This document shows, in pieces, positions 7,287 to 15,704 of a stretch of 64,000 nt of DNA. Position numbers and translations under genes: made by a program. The stretch is from assembly GCA_003513495.1 (NCBI GenBank), contig DOPM01000025.1:36739-100738 (forward strand), written 5' to 3'. Source of the DNA: Desulfosporosinus sp. (lineage in GTDB: Bacteria > Bacillota > Desulfitobacteriia > Desulfitobacteriales > Desulfitobacteriaceae). How positions within the stretch are numbered: position 1 is the first letter of the stretch; each line of letters starts with the position of its first letter. Below the pieces are notes generated by a model. The model saw only the letters and a list, made by a program, of their open reading frames with translations, had not been told where the DNA came from and made no database searches.

Positions 7287-9588
7287 CTTCGGAACCACAA
7301 AAACAGATTTGTCCTTCCTCAGCTAAGTCATCTGTAATTTTCCCTTCATTGATCACTGCATGACTAAAATCCGGTGTTCCGTTGGCAAAAATCGTTTCTA
7401 AGGCAGCCTTATTGTTGAGCAATATATTAGTAATGGCCGCAACGACTTCGGAAACTAAGTTTAGTTTTTGTATCCACTGGAAGCAATAAAAATGAGTCAT
7501 TGGATGACGGGAGCCATCCTTTGGAGGGGTAGCGTACCATACAGTATAACTGTACCCTTCATAAGATTCATCCTTACAACGATTAAACGTTGCTGTGTCA
7601 GGTATTGAAATCTTATTCCGACCCAAGATCGTTATCGGTGCTGTTTGATCTTTCTGGGCTTGAACATTCTTTTTCAGGAAATTAACGACGGCTGCATCTG
7701 CTAATGTACTAGTATCTCCCATTGCCCGACCCTCGGCAATATCCTTGAGGAGACGTCTCATTATCTTTCCACTTCGAGTCTTAGGCAGTTCATCCGTTAA
7801 GAAAATGTCATCAGGTCGTGCGAGGGAACCGATTTTAAGAGCAACATGCGCCTTCAGATCAGCAATAAGCTCGTCGTGAATGGCTACTCCTTCTTTTAAG
7901 CTGACAAATGCAAAGACTGCCTGGCCTTTTACTTCGTGTACTCTGCCTACACAGGCTGCTTCTGCAACTGCCGGATGATCTACCAAAGCACCTTCTACTT
8001 CCGCCGTCCCAATCCGATGCCCTGAGACATTAATGACATCATCCACTCGTCCAATTACCCAGAAATAACCATCATCATCCCATTTTGCTTCATCCCCTGT
8101 AAAATACACACCCGGGAATTGACCCCAATATGTATCTTCATAGCGCTTGTTATCCCCATAGACCGTTTTAAGCATGGCAGGCCAAGGCTCACGAACGATT
8201 AAATAGCCACCCTCTCCTTTCGGAACGGGTTCACCCTTATGATCCACAATTTCTAGATAAACTCCGGGAAAGGGAGTCGTGCAGGATCCAGGTTTCAGAG
8301 GAGTAATCCCTGGTACGGGCGTCATCATAATCATACCTGTCTCAGTTTGCCACCAGGTATCAACAATGGGACAGCGCTCTCCCCCAATATGTTTATAGTA
8401 CCACATCCAGGCTTCCGGGTTAATCGGTTCACCAACTGAACCTAAAAGCCTCAGACTGGAAAGATCCCTGCCTAAAGGATAGCTTTCCCCCCATTTCATA
8501 AACGTACGTATCGCTGTTGGAGCAGTATATAAAATACTTACCCCATATTTCTCAATAATCTCCCAATAACGATCCTTTTCTGGAAAATCCGGTGCTCCCT
8601 CGTACATTAAAACCGTTGCACCATTTGATAGTGGCCCATACACCAAATAGCTATGTCCTGTAATCCAGCCGATATCCGCAGTACACCAATAAACATCTTC
8701 TTCTTTAAGGTCAAATACCCACTCATGAGTTGTTGACACCCCAACCATATAACCACCGACTGTATGGACAATGCCCTTGGGTTTTCCAGTTGTACCGCTT
8801 GTGTAAAGTATGAAAAGCATATCATCCGCATCCATAGGTTCAGCCGGGCAGACCATTGAGACATTTTTAATTACCTCGTGATACCAAATATCCCTACCGA
8901 CCTGCATTTCTACAGGTTGACCTGTACGTTGAACAACAATCACCTTTTCAACGCAAGTAACAGTACCCAATGCTTGATCCACGTTTTCTTTTAAAGGAAT
9001 AATATTTCCGCGACGATAACTCCCATCTGAGGTAACGATAACCTTTGCCTGAGAATCAAGAACTCTATCCCTTAGAGCTTCATAACTGAATCCGCCAAAT
9101 ACAACATTGTGGGGAGCGCCAATTCTAGCACAAGCCAGCATCGCGATGACAGCCTCTGGAATCATAGGCATGTAAATTGTCACGCGGTCCCCCTTTTCAA
9201 CACCATAAGACTTGAGGACATTCGCAAACTGAGCTACCTCGCGGTACAGATCCTGATAGGTTAATACTCTTCGCTCTCCTAACTCTCCTTCAAAGATTAG
9301 CGCCGCTTTATTCCTGCGCGCTCCCTTCAAATGCCGGTCTAAGCAATTATAAGCTGCATTTAATGTCCCGCCAGAGTACCAATTGGCAAAGGGAGGTTTC
9401 CACTCCAGAACTGTATCCCATGGTTTAAACCAGTCTAACCGTTTTCCCTGTTCGCCCCAAAACTTTGTCCGGTCCTGCCCTAGTTCGTGGATTTGCGGGT
9501 TTTGAATAATAGCCTTTTTATAAAACCCTGCAGGAGGGAAAAACAACCTATTTTCCTCCATTAATCCCTCTCGTTGTTTTTCTCTCAT
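7282..9588 (-). CDS. acs: Acetyl-CoA synthetase (AMP-forming) with extra C-terminal domain
   Basis: 768 residues; the ATG start is preceded by GGGAGG. It activates acetate to acetyl-CoA through acetyl-AMP. Visible motifs are the phosphate-binding loop YTSGTTGKPKG, the A5 motif TWWQTETG, the A7/A8 region YFTGDEAKWDDDGYFWVIGR, and the catalytic-lysine segment RSGKIMRRLL. Typical Acs proteins are about 650 residues and end just after the GDTSTLAD region. Here about 125 further residues follow, from around residue 644, ending in the cysteine pair ICFCGSEG. I cannot match that extension to a known domain. It has no neighbouring acuABC genes. A small ORF and paired palindromes lie upstream and may belong to its control region. 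Confidence 0.93.
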   Translation of the reverse strand: MREKQREGLMEENRLFFPPAGFYKKAIIQNPQIHELGQDRTKFWGEQGKRLDWFKPWDTVLEWKPPFANWYSGGTLNAAYNCLDRHLKGARRNKAALIFEGELGERRVLTYQDLYREVAQFANVLKSYGVEKGDRVTIYMPMIPEAVIAMLACARIGAPHNVVFGGFSYEALRDRVLDSQAKVIVTSDGSYRRGNIIPLKENVDQALGTVTCVEKVIVVQRTGQPVEMQVGRDIWYHEVIKNVSMVCPAEPMDADDMLFILYTSGTTGKPKGIVHTVGGYMVGVSTTHEWVFDLKEEDVYWCTADIGWITGHSYLVYGPLSNGATVLMYEGAPDFPEKDRYWEIIEKYGVSILYTAPTAIRTFMKWGESYPLGRDLSSLRLLGSVGEPINPEAWMWYYKHIGGERCPIVDTWWQTETGMIMMTPVPGITPLKPGSCTTPFPGVYLEIVDHKGEPVPKGEGGYLIVREPWPAMLKTVYGDNKRYEDTYWGQFPGVYFTGDEAKWDDDGYFWVIGRVDDVINVSGHRIGTAEVEGALVDHPAVAEAACVGRVHEVKGQAVFAFVSLKEGVAIHDELIADLKAHVALKIGSLARPDDIFLTDELPKTRSGKIMRRLLKDIAEGRAMGDTSTLADAAVVNFLKKNVQAQKDQTAPITILGRNKISIPDTATFNRCKDESYEGYSYTVWYATPPKDGSRHPMTHFYCFQWIQKLNLVSEVVAAITNILLNNKAALETIFANGTPDFSHAVINEGKITDDLAEEGQICFCGSEG

Positions 9589-9649
9589 AATAACAAGCCT
9601 CCCTGCTAAATACTTGTTGTTTTCCGAGTGGCTGGATGGATGTAACTTG

Positions 9650-9829
9650 TTACCGTCTCATATAATGAAACCCTGTTTCATAGTTATAGCATAAATCATC
9701 AGCTTCGAGTGCTTGTTTAACTTTAATCTTATCGACAGAGTTATTTTGTTGACGACATTGCTTAATATTTTCCTTATCCTTAGAGTTATTTGTTTGTTCA
9801 TTTTTCTTTTCTACGCTACAAATTGTCAT
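9650..9829 (-). CDS. Small 59-residue ORF upstream of acs, function unknown
   Basis: ATG at 9829 is preceded by AAAGGAGAG at good spacing and the frame ends at TAA 9650-9652. The product is hydrophilic (MTICSVEKKNEQTNNSKDKE at the N-terminus, ending FHYMRR) with three cysteines and no membrane segment. I do not recognise it. It lies 60 bp upstream of acs in the same orientation and may be co-transcribed. Its last codons contain one copy of an ATGAAAC/GTTTCAT palindrome, and the second copy lies 70 bp before its start. Gene status rests on the ribosome site and position, so confidence is moderate. Confidence 0.5.
   Translation of the reverse strand: MTICSVEKKNEQTNNSKDKENIKQCRQQNNSVDKIKVKQALEADDLCYNYETGFHYMRR
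9665..9681. promoter_or_regulatory. Operator-like palindrome, copy 1 (acs side)
   Basis: ATGAAAC-CCT-GTTTCAT, a perfect 7-bp inverted repeat followed by AGTT. It is located between the small ORF and acs, overlapping the 3' end of the small ORF. It matches copy 2 at 9899-9915 in arms and right flank, as expected for paired binding sites of a dimeric repressor. Confidence 0.55.
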
Positions 9830-9898
9830 TAAAATCTCTCCTTTACAAAATATTAATTGCCTAATAAAGAGCCCCTAAAGGGAATACTGTTTTAATAT

Positions 9899-9915
9899 AT
9901 GAAACCACGTTTCAT
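9899..9915. promoter_or_regulatory. Operator-like palindrome, copy 2 (upstream of small ORF)
   Basis: ATGAAAC-CAC-GTTTCAT, again followed by AGTT, 234 bp from copy 1 centre to centre. It lies upstream of the small ORF in the promoter region of the acs unit. The sequence between this and the plus-strand hydrolase start at 10094 is AT-rich with no other gene. Confidence 0.55.
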
Positions 9916-10093
9916 AGTTTTTGAATTAGTATTATAATACCATATTCCAATCAAACTATCAACAAATTTCTTATTTTCTGACAAGGGTGAAACACGGGGA
10001 CAGGTTAACTGTTTTAAGATGACAACCTCAACTAATCTTGTTACAATAATATGATTCCAGCAAACAATATATTTAGATACAGGAGTGATATCC

Positions 10094-11089
10094 TTGAAGG
10101 ATCAGCTTGATTTAAGCAACTCGGAATCACTAAGCAATTCCTCGAAACGGTTCACACGGAGAAAGTTTATTAGCTTAGGCCTTTTAGGCACTCTTGGGTT
10201 GACTGGAGGGTATGTTGCTATGGATAATGTTTTCGGTAACCAAGGCACGAAAAACTCCGGACAAAAATTAGTGAGGCCTAACTTTATCCCTACTCCCAAC
10301 AAATGGTCTAAGGATGATGTCACTGTCGCTTGGCTTGGTCACGCTAGTTTTCTAATTAACTTCTTTGGTACAAAGATTCTGATTGATCCTGCCCTAGATT
10401 CACGTATTGGTATTACTCCCATAGGAAATTTAACCATAGGGCCCAGTCGTTATATAGCTTCGGCCTTAACTAGCGACGAGGTTGGCCCTCTTGATCTATT
10501 ACTGGTATCACATGCTCATACTGACCACTTCGATTATCCAACGTTGCGTAACTTACAATCACCCAATACCCATGTTGTTACCGCCAAAAATACTCTTCCC
10601 TTGTGGAATGGTATAAATTTCAAATCTGTTGAAGAGATGCACTGGCAAGATAGTAAGTCTTTATCCGGGGTTAAGGTTACAGCAATCGAAGGCAAGCACT
10701 GGGGAGCCCGAATACCCTGGAAGAAAGGTATGGAAGCTAACAGTCTCCTCTTATCTAAAAATGGTGTGAATATTTTTTTTGGTGCTGATACAGGCTACAC
10801 TGAACTAATTAAGCAACAACTGAGTGGTATTCCCATTGACTTAGCCATAATGGGTATTGGCGCCTACTCTCCAAAATCCTTTGAAGATAAACATGCTACT
10901 CCTGAACAGGCCTGGAAAATGGCTGAGGAAATGTCTGCAAAATGGGTGGTACCTATGCATTGGGGATCTTTCAACCTATCCAGAGAGCCTATGGAAGAAC
11001 CCATTCTCCGTTTCCGTCAAGCAGCAGCAGGACAAATCGAAAAGGTTGTTATCCAGGAAACTGGGGGTACTTGGATACGACCACGATAG
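10094..11089 (+). CDS. Exported metallo-beta-lactamase-fold hydrolase (UlaG/NAPE-PLD-like)
   Basis: 331 residues from TTG 10094, 8 nt after AGGAG. The in-frame GTG at 10085 overlaps that site. The N-terminus has a twin-arginine-like signal (TRRKFISLGLLGTLGL). The MBL-fold metal site is visible: WLGHASFLI, the HxHxDH motif in SHAHTDHFDY, a GADTGY aspartate, and a C-terminal VPMHWGSF histidine. The UlaG and NAPE-phospholipase D group of this fold cleaves phosphoester or lactone bonds. The substrate here is unknown. Tat export would fit folding with bound metal in the cytoplasm. The gene is monocistronic with a strong terminator. Confidence 0.85.
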   Translation: MKDQLDLSNSESLSNSSKRFTRRKFISLGLLGTLGLTGGYVAMDNVFGNQGTKNSGQKLVRPNFIPTPNKWSKDDVTVAWLGHASFLINFFGTKILIDPALDSRIGITPIGNLTIGPSRYIASALTSDEVGPLDLLLVSHAHTDHFDYPTLRNLQSPNTHVVTAKNTLPLWNGINFKSVEEMHWQDSKSLSGVKVTAIEGKHWGARIPWKKGMEANSLLLSKNGVNIFFGADTGYTELIKQQLSGIPIDLAIMGIGAYSPKSFEDKHATPEQAWKMAEEMSAKWVVPMHWGSFNLSREPMEEPILRFRQAAAGQIEKVVIQETGGTWIRPR

Positions 11090-11099
11090 TTATTCCGTC

Positions 11100-11142
11100 A
11101 AATCAAAAAGCCAACCAGTTGTGAAGGTTGGCTTTTTGATTT
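11100..11142. terminator. Bidirectional terminator between MBL hydrolase and pepF-like gene
   Basis: Seventeen-base perfect arms AAATCAAAAAGCCAACC (11100-11116) and its complement (11126-11142), giving U-rich ends on both strands. The right arm reaches the stop codon of the convergent oligopeptidase gene. Confidence 0.85.
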
Positions 11143-12835
11143 AAAGCTTACTGTCATCCACTCCGTCGAGCCAGTCTTCAATGACCTTCACCACGGAGGC
11201 AATGCACCCCTCTTTAAAGGGAGAGACCAAGTTTGCTAACTCAATTAGTTCTAAGAAGGATTGACTGCCCCCAGCCTCACAGAGCCGCAAGTAATCTGCC
11301 CAGGCAGATTCACGATTTTCACGGGACCTTATCCAGAACTGAAAAGCACAAATCTGAGCTAAAGTGTAATCGATATAATAGAATGGATTACCAAAGATAT
11401 GCCCTTGTTGATGCCAGTAACTACCTCGTTCCAAATAGTCATTATCTTCATAATTCCGATGAGGCAGGTATTTTCGTTCAATCTCTCTCCAGGCTGCTTT
11501 CCTATCCTGTGGTGAGGCCTCCGGATGAGCATAGACATAATGCTGGAATTCATCCACACTGACCCCATATGGAATAAAGAGTAGGGAATCACTCAGATGG
11601 GTGTACTTATATTTGTCTGTATCCTCTTTGAAGAAAAGGTCCATCCAAGGCCATGTGAAAAATTCCATACTCATTGAATGAATCTCACAAGCCTCATAGG
11701 TTGGCCAATGATATTCGGGGATTTGGAAGTGTTTACTCCTATAAACCTGAAAAGCATGCCCCGCCTCATGAGTTAAGACATCAATATCCCCCGAAGTCCC
11801 ATTAAAATTTGAAAAGATGTAGGGAACCTGGTACTGGCTGATGTAAGCACAATAACCGCCTCCGGCTTTACCCTTTTTACTAACTAAGTCCATCAGCTCA
11901 TTGTCCACCATAAACTGAAAAAACTCCCCAGTCTCAGCAGATAATTCGTTATACATCCGTCGCCCATTGTCTACTATCCATTCAGAATCCCCATGAGGGT
12001 AGGCATTACCGGTTTGGAAATTAAACTTTTCATCGTAATAAGTTAAATCTGCCGTCCCCAGCCGTCTCCTTTGCCGTTCTCGTAGTTTGCTAGCCGCCGG
12101 GACAATCGACTCCTTGACCTGTTTACGAAAGTTTGCCACCATATCCGGCGAATAGTCCGAACGCATCATTCTGGCATAGCCAAGCTCAATGAAATTTGGA
12201 TAACCCAATTTCTGAGCTATTCGGGACCGGACTTTTACTAAGCCATCATAGATTTCATCTAATCTTCCTTCATTGGCCTTGAAGAAAGCGTATTTAGCTT
12301 CATTGGCACGTTTCCGAGTAGCTCGATCAGTTGATAATTGAAAAGGGACTAAACCAGGTAGATTTCTTTCCTCTCCTTCAAACATAATTTTAGCCGAAGC
12401 CAGGAGCTTAGTATAGTCACTTGAAAGTTTGTTTTCCAGTTGTAAGTCTTCAATGATTTCTGGGGCAAAGGTTTTAATCGTGAGCTCAGCTTTGATAAAG
12501 AGTTGTTTTCCCCATTTTTCTTCTAAAGCCTGCCTAAATTTAGAGTTAACCAAAGACTGATAATATCGGGATATTAAGCCTTGGTAAATTGGCATTCCAT
12601 CATCAAAAAAGCTCTGTTCCTCTTCATAAAAGGGGTCTGTCGTGTTGATGGTGTGGCGTATATGTACAAGCTGTTCCGACGATTCAAACTGATTTCTTAA
12701 TTTATTAATGGCGATCATTGCTAAATCCTGCTGCTCAACATCTTCAGCTTGATCGAAGGTTGCTAATAGCTTAGAAAACTCAGTTTCCACCTGGGATAAA
12801 TCTGGCCGCCGGTAAGTAAACTCTTTAAATTTCAT
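11141..12835 (-). CDS. M3-family oligoendopeptidase (PepF-like)
   Basis: 564 residues, ATG after AGGAAGGTGATACC. The zinc site HEAGHAFQVY (HExxH) lies near residue 360 and the third ligand region EACEIHSMSMEFFTWP about 30 residues later, as in M3B oligoendopeptidases. It is a cytoplasmic zinc peptidase that degrades short peptides. The N-terminal helical cap domain is present and length matches the M3B subgroup. It is convergent with the MBL hydrolase and not obviously part of an operon. Confidence 0.9.
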   Translation of the reverse strand: MKFKEFTYRRPDLSQVETEFSKLLATFDQAEDVEQQDLAMIAINKLRNQFESSEQLVHIRHTINTTDPFYEEEQSFFDDGMPIYQGLISRYYQSLVNSKFRQALEEKWGKQLFIKAELTIKTFAPEIIEDLQLENKLSSDYTKLLASAKIMFEGEERNLPGLVPFQLSTDRATRKRANEAKYAFFKANEGRLDEIYDGLVKVRSRIAQKLGYPNFIELGYARMMRSDYSPDMVANFRKQVKESIVPAASKLRERQRRRLGTADLTYYDEKFNFQTGNAYPHGDSEWIVDNGRRMYNELSAETGEFFQFMVDNELMDLVSKKGKAGGGYCAYISQYQVPYIFSNFNGTSGDIDVLTHEAGHAFQVYRSKHFQIPEYHWPTYEACEIHSMSMEFFTWPWMDLFFKEDTDKYKYTHLSDSLLFIPYGVSVDEFQHYVYAHPEASPQDRKAAWREIERKYLPHRNYEDNDYLERGSYWHQQGHIFGNPFYYIDYTLAQICAFQFWIRSRENRESAWADYLRLCEAGGSQSFLELIELANLVSPFKEGCIASVVKVIEDWLDGVDDSKL

Positions 12836-12913
12836 GGTATCACCTTCCTTAGGTCTAATCTTATACTGAATAGTTCACAGATTCAAATGCGAGGGTAATC
12901 TTAACCTAAAAAT

Positions 12914-12952
12914 AGATTTAGCTGGGAATATAGTGCTTTCCCGGCTAAATCT
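12914..12952. terminator. Hairpin downstream of the ABM monooxygenase gene
   Basis: AGATTTAGCTGGGA (12914-12927) pairs with TCCCGGCTAAATCT (12939-12952) with a single G-U position. It lies 25 bp past the stop of the minus-strand monooxygenase gene and upstream of the peptidase gene. Confidence 0.6.
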
Positions 12953-12977
12953 TATAGCTTCCGCTAATTAAGTATAC

Positions 12978-13265
12978 TTAAATAACCAAATTGCTTACAC
13001 TAAGTTCCATTTCCTTTTCTTGAAGTTCAGCGATCTTGGGCATTGCTTCTTGGAAGTGTTTCGATTTCATATGCCGTTGCAGGGCCTCCATACTTTCCCA
13101 ATCTTCAATAAACGTTAAGACCTTTTTGTTCTTAAGATCTTGAAATAATTGATAACTAAGACATCCCTCTTCTTTTCGAGTTTCCTCAACTAATCCAGGA
13201 ACAAAGGTTTTGAATTCTTCGACCCTATCCTCTTTGATGGTTAGCTTAGCAATCACTTTAATCAT
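12978..13265 (-). CDS. ABM-family quinol/antibiotic biosynthesis monooxygenase-like protein
   Basis: 95 residues beginning MIKVIAKLTIKEDRVEEF. ATG 13265 follows AAGGAGG at ideal spacing. An upstream in-frame start at 13298 lacks a ribosome site. The dimeric ferredoxin-like ABM fold is recognisable from KEEGCLSYQLFQDL and VLTFIEDWESMEALQRHM. Members oxidise quinols or heme-like substrates without a cofactor, but many are uncharacterised. No operon partner is evident. Confidence 0.85.
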   Translation of the reverse strand: MIKVIAKLTIKEDRVEEFKTFVPGLVEETRKEEGCLSYQLFQDLKNKKVLTFIEDWESMEALQRHMKSKHFQEAMPKIAELQEKEMELSVSNLVI

Positions 13266-13367
13266 CTCTTTTACCTCCTTAATTTTAACTAGATTCATTA
13301 TAATACATTATAGTATAAATATGGAAATACATTGTTCCGATATTCTAAATTAAGTTGTCTTGCGTAA

Positions 13368-13400
13368 AAATAAACCCTGAATTAAATGCAGGGCTATTAG
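13368..13400 (-). terminator. Terminator of the acyl-CoA thioesterase gene
   Basis: On the minus strand GCCCTG pairs with CAGGGT around an AATTAAATG-type loop, followed by TTATTTTTA. It lies 16 bp beyond the thioesterase stop codon. Confidence 0.65.
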
Positions 13401-13415
13401 TATAGATATATGAAC

Positions 13416-13898
13416 TTATAGATCGCCTACCTTTTTTCCAAGTTGCTTATAAGCAAGATAACGTTGTCGACCTTCCTCAAATATACGACGTTCTTCTTCA
13501 GTTGTAAGCTCCAGAGGCGGAACCTGTTGGGATTTACCGCTTTCATCGAGGGAAACTAACGTAAAATAGGACGTTAAAGCTGTTTTAGCGGGTTCATTTT
13601 TCGACACATCTTCAACCGTAACAGTCACTGAGACTTCCATAGAACTTTTGCCGACGAACGTCAATTTGCCATAGCAAGTCACAACATCGCCAACATGGGT
13701 GGGAAGGTGAAATTCAAGTTTATCGACTCTCGCTGTTACAACGTTTGTACGAGCATGTCGTCGGGCTACAACCCCTGCTGCACTATCCATTAATTTCATA
13801 ATCTCACCACCATGAACGTTACCAAAGGGATTGGCATGCTGTGGCAACATTACGTTTGACATAATTACCTGGGAATGATCAACTGATTTACCCACCAT
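13416..13898 (-). CDS. Acyl-CoA thioesterase, hotdog fold (YkhA/BFIT type)
   Basis: 160 residues. The N-terminal half has the single-domain hotdog signature: LPQHANPFGNVHGGEIMKLM with the conserved Asn and HGG, then DSAAGVVARRHARTNVVTAR. Family members hydrolyse medium- or long-chain acyl-CoAs in the cytoplasm as hexamers. The C-terminal 30 residues (EERRIFEEGRQRYLAYK) form the usual amphipathic helix of this group. The gene is single, with its own terminator. Confidence 0.9.
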   Translation of the reverse strand: MVGKSVDHSQVIMSNVMLPQHANPFGNVHGGEIMKLMDSAAGVVARRHARTNVVTARVDKLEFHLPTHVGDVVTCYGKLTFVGKSSMEVSVTVTVEDVSKNEPAKTALTSYFTLVSLDESGKSQQVPPLELTTEEERRIFEEGRQRYLAYKQLGKKVGDL

Positions 13899-13975
13899 TT
13901 AAGTTCCTCCAATTCAACTTCTTAAATAAGATACTATAAAGAAAAGAAAGGTATAAACCTTGTGGAAAGTCACAA

Positions 13976-14009
13976 AAACACCGAAAAAGACTCCTCTTCT
14001 TCGGCGTTT
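13976..14009 (-). terminator. Terminator at the end of the heme/cytochrome operon
   Basis: On the minus strand AAACGCCGAAGA pairs with TCTTTTTCGGTGTTT across a short GAGGAG loop and is followed by a T run. It lies 22 bp past the stop of the di-heme cytochrome gene, the last gene of the heme operon. Confidence 0.75.
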
Positions 14010-14030
14010 ATATCGAGCATCAACAACAAA

Positions 14031-14339
14031 CTATTGTGCAGGCCTTTGAGGTATTGCTGCCTTTACACCCGATTGATCATGACAACTCTGACAATATGCC
14101 TCGCCGCCTAAACCTTTCTTTTCATGACACTCATAACACTGTTTCCACGGCTGTTGATTGTTCATCACAGCATATCCGTGTCCTTTCGGTCCATGAATCC
14201 AAATTTCTTGAGGAACCGACGCATGTGGGTTGGATGAATCGCTAGTCTGAGAACTATAGAGCACCGCTATCAAGGCAGCAAGCAAACTTAACGAAATGAC
14301 GGTTCTTACGATTCGTTTAGGTTTCAATGGGAGAGACAC
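14031..14339 (-). CDS. Small membrane-anchored di-heme c-type cytochrome
   Basis: About 102 residues with an N-terminal signal-anchor (IVRTVISLSLLAALIAVLYS) and two CxxCH heme sites, CYECHEK and CQSCHDQ, separated by about 11 residues. Heme attachment would occur outside the membrane by the Ccs system encoded upstream in the same operon. The GTG at 14339 is very close to AAAAGGGG. A TTG at 14327 has better spacing and may be the true start. It is last in the heme operon and probably a small electron carrier. I cannot assign a specific partner. Confidence 0.75.
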   Translation of the reverse strand: MSLPLKPKRIVRTVISLSLLAALIAVLYSSQTSDSSNPHASVPQEIWIHGPKGHGYAVMNNQQPWKQCYECHEKKGLGGEAYCQSCHDQSGVKAAIPQRPAQ

Positions 14340-14400
14340 CCCTTTTGAGGGCTATATTTGATTAATAACCCTAGTTTAACATCTACGCTCTTTCCATCTA

Positions 14401-15690
14401 TCAGAGAGTTTTTAGAACGTTACGAGCCTGCTCTAAGGTATGGTCAATGTCTGATTCTGTATGTGCTATCGATAAAAAGACGGCTTCAAATTGACTAGGT
14501 GCTAAGTAAATACCACGCTCTAACATTCCCCGGAAAAACTTTGCAAAACGCTCTACATCGGATGTGCAGGCGCTGGCATAATCCTTGACTGGAGTATTGG
14601 TGAAAAAGGCAGAAAACATAGCTCCAACAGCATTCACCCAAATGGGAAGCCCGGCTTCTTGAGCAAGTTGCTTTAACCCTTCAGCGAGCCGTGTTGTCTT
14701 GGCTTGCAACTCTTGATAGGTTCCCGGCTGTTGTAACAATTTTAGGGTAGCCAGCCCCGCGTTCATGGCTAAGGGATTTCCCGATAGAGTACCCGCTTGG
14801 TAAATTGGGCCGCTAGGAGATATCTGTTCCATAAATCGGCGTTTTCCGCCGTAAGCTCCTACCGGAAGTCCTCCGCCAATCACTTTACCTAAACAAGTCA
14901 AATCTGGATCAATTCCAAAATGGGCCTGTGCTCCTCCATAGCTTACTCTAAAGCCAGTCATTACTTCATCAAAAATCAGTAATGCCCCATACTCCTCTGT
15001 TAGACGTCTTAATCCTTGTAAAAACTCATTTTCAGGTAAAACTACACCCATGTTTCCTGCTACGGGTTCTAAGATAACACAAGCGATCTCTTCCCCTTCG
15101 CGCTTAAAGATTTCTGTCAATCCTTCTAGGTCATTAAACCGAGCAGAGATTGTCGTAGCTGCGGTTTGAGTCGGAACCCCTGGAGAAGTTGGAACACCAA
15201 AGGTAAGCGCTCCGCTTCCGGCCTTGATCAGAAGTTGGTCAGCATGACCATGGTAACAGCCCTCAAATTTGACGATCTTGGCCCTGCCAGTGACCCCTCT
15301 CGCTAAACGCAATGCACTCATGGTTGCTTCAGTCCCAGAATTGACCATGCGTATCATCTCCATAGAAGGATACGCCTTTAGTACTTCCTCAGCCAGTACG
15401 GTTTCTACTTCGGTAGGTGCACCGTAACTTGTTCCTAGTTCAGCCACCCGTTTGATTGCTGAAACTACCTCCGGATGAGCATGTCCAACAATCAGAGGGC
15501 CCCAGGAACCGACGAAGTCAAGGTATTGATTGCCATCAATATCCCAAATATGAGCTCCTTGACCCCGCTCTATAAAGACCGGATCCCGTCCTACGGATTT
15601 GAAAGCCCTGACTGGGGAATTTACACCACCGGGTATAACTCTCTGTGCCCTAGCAAATGCTTGGCGGCTTTTGTCATCTACAAAACTCAA
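14401..15690 (-). CDS. hemL: Glutamate-1-semialdehyde 2,1-aminomutase
   Basis: 429 residues, TTG start after GAGGGGGG. It converts glutamate-1-semialdehyde to 5-aminolevulinate, the last step of the C5 route. Fold-type I aminotransferase features are clear: VNSGTEATMSALRLARG, FEGCYHGHAD, LIFDEVMTGFR and the PLP-lysine segment CLGKVIGGGLPVGAYGG. It pairs with hemA about 7 kb upstream in the same transcription unit. Confidence 0.96.
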   Translation of the reverse strand: MSFVDDKSRQAFARAQRVIPGGVNSPVRAFKSVGRDPVFIERGQGAHIWDIDGNQYLDFVGSWGPLIVGHAHPEVVSAIKRVAELGTSYGAPTEVETVLAEEVLKAYPSMEMIRMVNSGTEATMSALRLARGVTGRAKIVKFEGCYHGHADQLLIKAGSGALTFGVPTSPGVPTQTAATTISARFNDLEGLTEIFKREGEEIACVILEPVAGNMGVVLPENEFLQGLRRLTEEYGALLIFDEVMTGFRVSYGGAQAHFGIDPDLTCLGKVIGGGLPVGAYGGKRRFMEQISPSGPIYQAGTLSGNPLAMNAGLATLKLLQQPGTYQELQAKTTRLAEGLKQLAQEAGLPIWVNAVGAMFSAFFTNTPVKDYASACTSDVERFAKFFRGMLERGIYLAPSQFEAVFLSIAHTESDIDHTLEQARNVLKTL

Positions 15691-15704
15691 GTTTTTACCC
15701 CCCT

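Noticed and set aside
9650..9829. Small ORF upstream of acs as a mere spacer artefact
   Set aside because: Considered leaving it out, but AAAGGAGAG at correct spacing, an ATG start and same-strand placement before acs justify listing it at moderate confidence.
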